Below, one piece after another: positions 15,537 to 16,369 of a stretch of 16,369 nucleotides of DNA (positions are counted from its first letter, which is position 1; every line of letters begins with the position of its first letter). The DNA comes from CAYGKP01 sp964350605. GTDB lineage: Bacteria > Bacteroidota > Bacteroidia > Cytophagales > JAAEPT01. Under the pieces are notes generated by a model. It worked only from the letters and a program-made list of their open reading frames with translations, was not told where the DNA came from and ran no database searches. The stretch lies in assembly GCA_964350605.1 (NCBI GenBank), contig CAYGKP010000037.1:1-16369 (forward strand), written 5' to 3'. The position numbers and the translations under genes were made by a program.

Positions 15537-15911
15537 GACGAACGCAGTGATGGTCAGGGTCGCGCGGGTGTCCGAATTGTAGACCACCGTGATGGTCTTG
15601 CGCTGCAAGCCGCTTTTGCCCGCCGAGTCGTAGTTGATGGTGATCTCGCCCGTCTGGCCCGGAAGAATCGGCGTTTTGGGCCACTCGGGGGCCGTGCAAC
15701 CGCATTGCACCAGCACCTCTTGGATGATGAGCGGCGCGTTGCCCGCGTTTTGGAACTTGAAGACTTGCGAGGCTTTCTCGCCCGCCTTTAGTTCGCCGAA
15801 GTCATGGCTGTCGGTTTTAAAAACAAGCTCCGGCCCAGCCAGCGGCGTGCGGAAGGCAGCAAAAAGTCCGAGAACGACCAGGGCAAAAGCGATAGCGGGC
15901 AAACGTTTCAT
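15528..15911 (-). CDS. DUF1573 domain exported protein
   Basis: 127 residues. The N-terminus MKRLPAIAFALVVLGLFAAF is a signal peptide or membrane anchor, followed by an Ig-like beta domain. Family marks are DSHDFGELKAGEKASQVFKF (34-53), FQNAGNAPLII (53-63), the VQCGCTAPEW box (68-77), LPGQTGEI (83-90) and a C-terminal strand LTITAFVKP. DUF1573 proteins are common in Bacteroidota as small periplasmic or surface proteins of unknown role. The ATG at 15911 is chosen over an in-frame start at 15998 because the signal peptide begins there. A weak promoter, TATCATTG (15945-15938, one mismatch to TAnnTTTG), is 26 bases upstream. The gene stands alone between convergent and divergent neighbours. Confidence 0.88.
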   Translation of the reverse strand: MKRLPAIAFALVVLGLFAAFRTPLAGPELVFKTDSHDFGELKAGEKASQVFKFQNAGNAPLIIQEVLVQCGCTAPEWPKTPILPGQTGEITINYDSAGKSGLQRKTITVVYNSDTRATLTITAFVKP

Positions 15912-15986
15912 GAAAACTTGTGGTGTGTTGAGACTTCCAATGATACTCCAGATGCAAAACCCGGGCCGAATCCCGCAGGTTCCCCT

Positions 15987-16007
15987 GGCATTGCACAAGG
16001 CATTGTG
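15987..16007. repeat. Short direct and inverted repeat in a divergent promoter region
   Basis: GGCATTG occurs twice, at 15987-15993 and 15999-16005, 12 bases apart. The same stretch holds an inverted repeat: CACAA (15994-15998), GGCA, TTGTG (16003-16007). It lies in the 108-base gap between the DUF1573 gene and the Nudix gene, 13 bases before the Nudix ATG, where an operator could sit. No regulator gene is adjacent, and the repeats are short enough to be chance. Confidence 0.3.
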
Positions 16008-16019
16008 TAGACTTATCCG

Positions 16020-16369
16020 ATGAACGCCACAAAGGAAACCATTGAAGGGCTTTATGGCCAGCGGTTGCGCCTGCGGGTGTGTGGCTTATTAATCGAGGAT
16101 GATCGGTTGTTGTTGATCCGCCACGCGCACTTGGGACCGAGCGATGTGCTTTGGGCACCGCCGGGCGGTGGGGTCGATTTTGGCGAGACGATGGAAGATG
16201 CCTTAATCCGCGAATTTCGGGAAGAAACGGGCCTGGAGGTCCGGGTGGTGAGTCAAGCGTTTACCCACGAGTTCCTGGAACCACCGCTTCACGCCATTGA
16301 ATTGTTCTTTTGGGGCGAGCAAATTGGGGGAGAACTTGTGGCTGGCACCGACCCGGAAATGGGCAGCGG
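16020..16369 (+). CDS. Nudix hydrolase (N-terminal 116 residues; 3' end beyond window)
   Basis: Translation from the ATG at 16020 gives 116 complete codons open to the right edge. A full Nudix box (GX5EX7REUXEEXGU) occupies residues 50-72, with REFREETGL at 64-72 carrying the metal-binding Glu residues. The preceding APPGGGVDFGE is typical. Such enzymes hydrolyse nucleoside diphosphates linked to another moiety; the substrate cannot be told from this part. TTG/TTA leucine codons are more frequent here than in neighbouring genes. It diverges from the DUF1573 gene. Partial only because of the window edge. Confidence 0.93.
   Translation, partial: MNATKETIEGLYGQRLRLRVCGLLIEDDRLLLIRHAHLGPSDVLWAPPGGGVDFGETMEDALIREFREETGLEVRVVSQAFTHEFLEPPLHAIELFFWGEQIGGELVAGTDPEMGS

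Overview
This window is from a Gram-negative Bacteroidota (Bacteroidetes) chromosome. Three things point there. It carries a PorX-type response regulator with a PglZ domain. Its LpxC and FabZ are fused in one polypeptide and sit between lpxD and lpxA. It also has Bacteroidota-style promoter elements (TAnnTTTG at -7) and few Shine-Dalgarno sites. DNA is GC-rich, by eye around 60%, which is high for the phylum. I cannot place it below phylum. No rRNA, tRNA, insertion sequence, prophage, CRISPR array or integrase was seen. Coding density is very high: the longest gene-free stretch is about 108 bases (15912-16019).

Layout. (1) Positions 1-6346, all on the minus strand and read right to left: porX (GTG start), tsaE, an alanine-dehydrogenase-family gene, an MscS-type channel, then valS, which runs off the left edge. 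(2) Positions 6419-11564, plus strand: an HD-domain phosphohydrolase divergent from porX, then lpxD, lpxC/fabZ, lpxA and a stand-alone ABC ATPase. lpxC/fabZ to the ABC gene is tightly packed (2-base gap, then a 17-base overlap). (3) Positions 11554-14422, minus strand: a small lipoprotein followed by mutS2, whose 3' end overlaps the ABC gene tail to tail by 11 bases. (4) Positions 14452-15514, plus strand: a YggS-type PLP protein and a DUF423 membrane protein. (5) Position 15528 to the end: a DUF1573 protein (minus) divergent from a Nudix hydrolase (plus) cut off by the right edge.

Functionally the centre is early lipid A biosynthesis: LpxA, LpxC and LpxD act in sequence, and FabZ competes with LpxA and LpxD for 3-hydroxyacyl-ACP. 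Next to it sit a PorX regulator, known from Porphyromonas gingivalis to control type IX secretion and to cleave oligonucleotides, and an HD phosphohydrolase. The rest is translation and tRNA maintenance (valS, tsaE), DNA/ribosome maintenance (mutS2), B6 homeostasis (yggS) and envelope genes.

No wholly new system stands out. The points most worth checking are the alanine dehydrogenase homologue lacking three of four expected active-site residues, the ABC ATPase lacking recognisable Q-loop glutamine and switch histidine with no permease beside it, the PorX/HD pair abutting the lipid A operon, and promoter elements buried in the ends of upstream genes.
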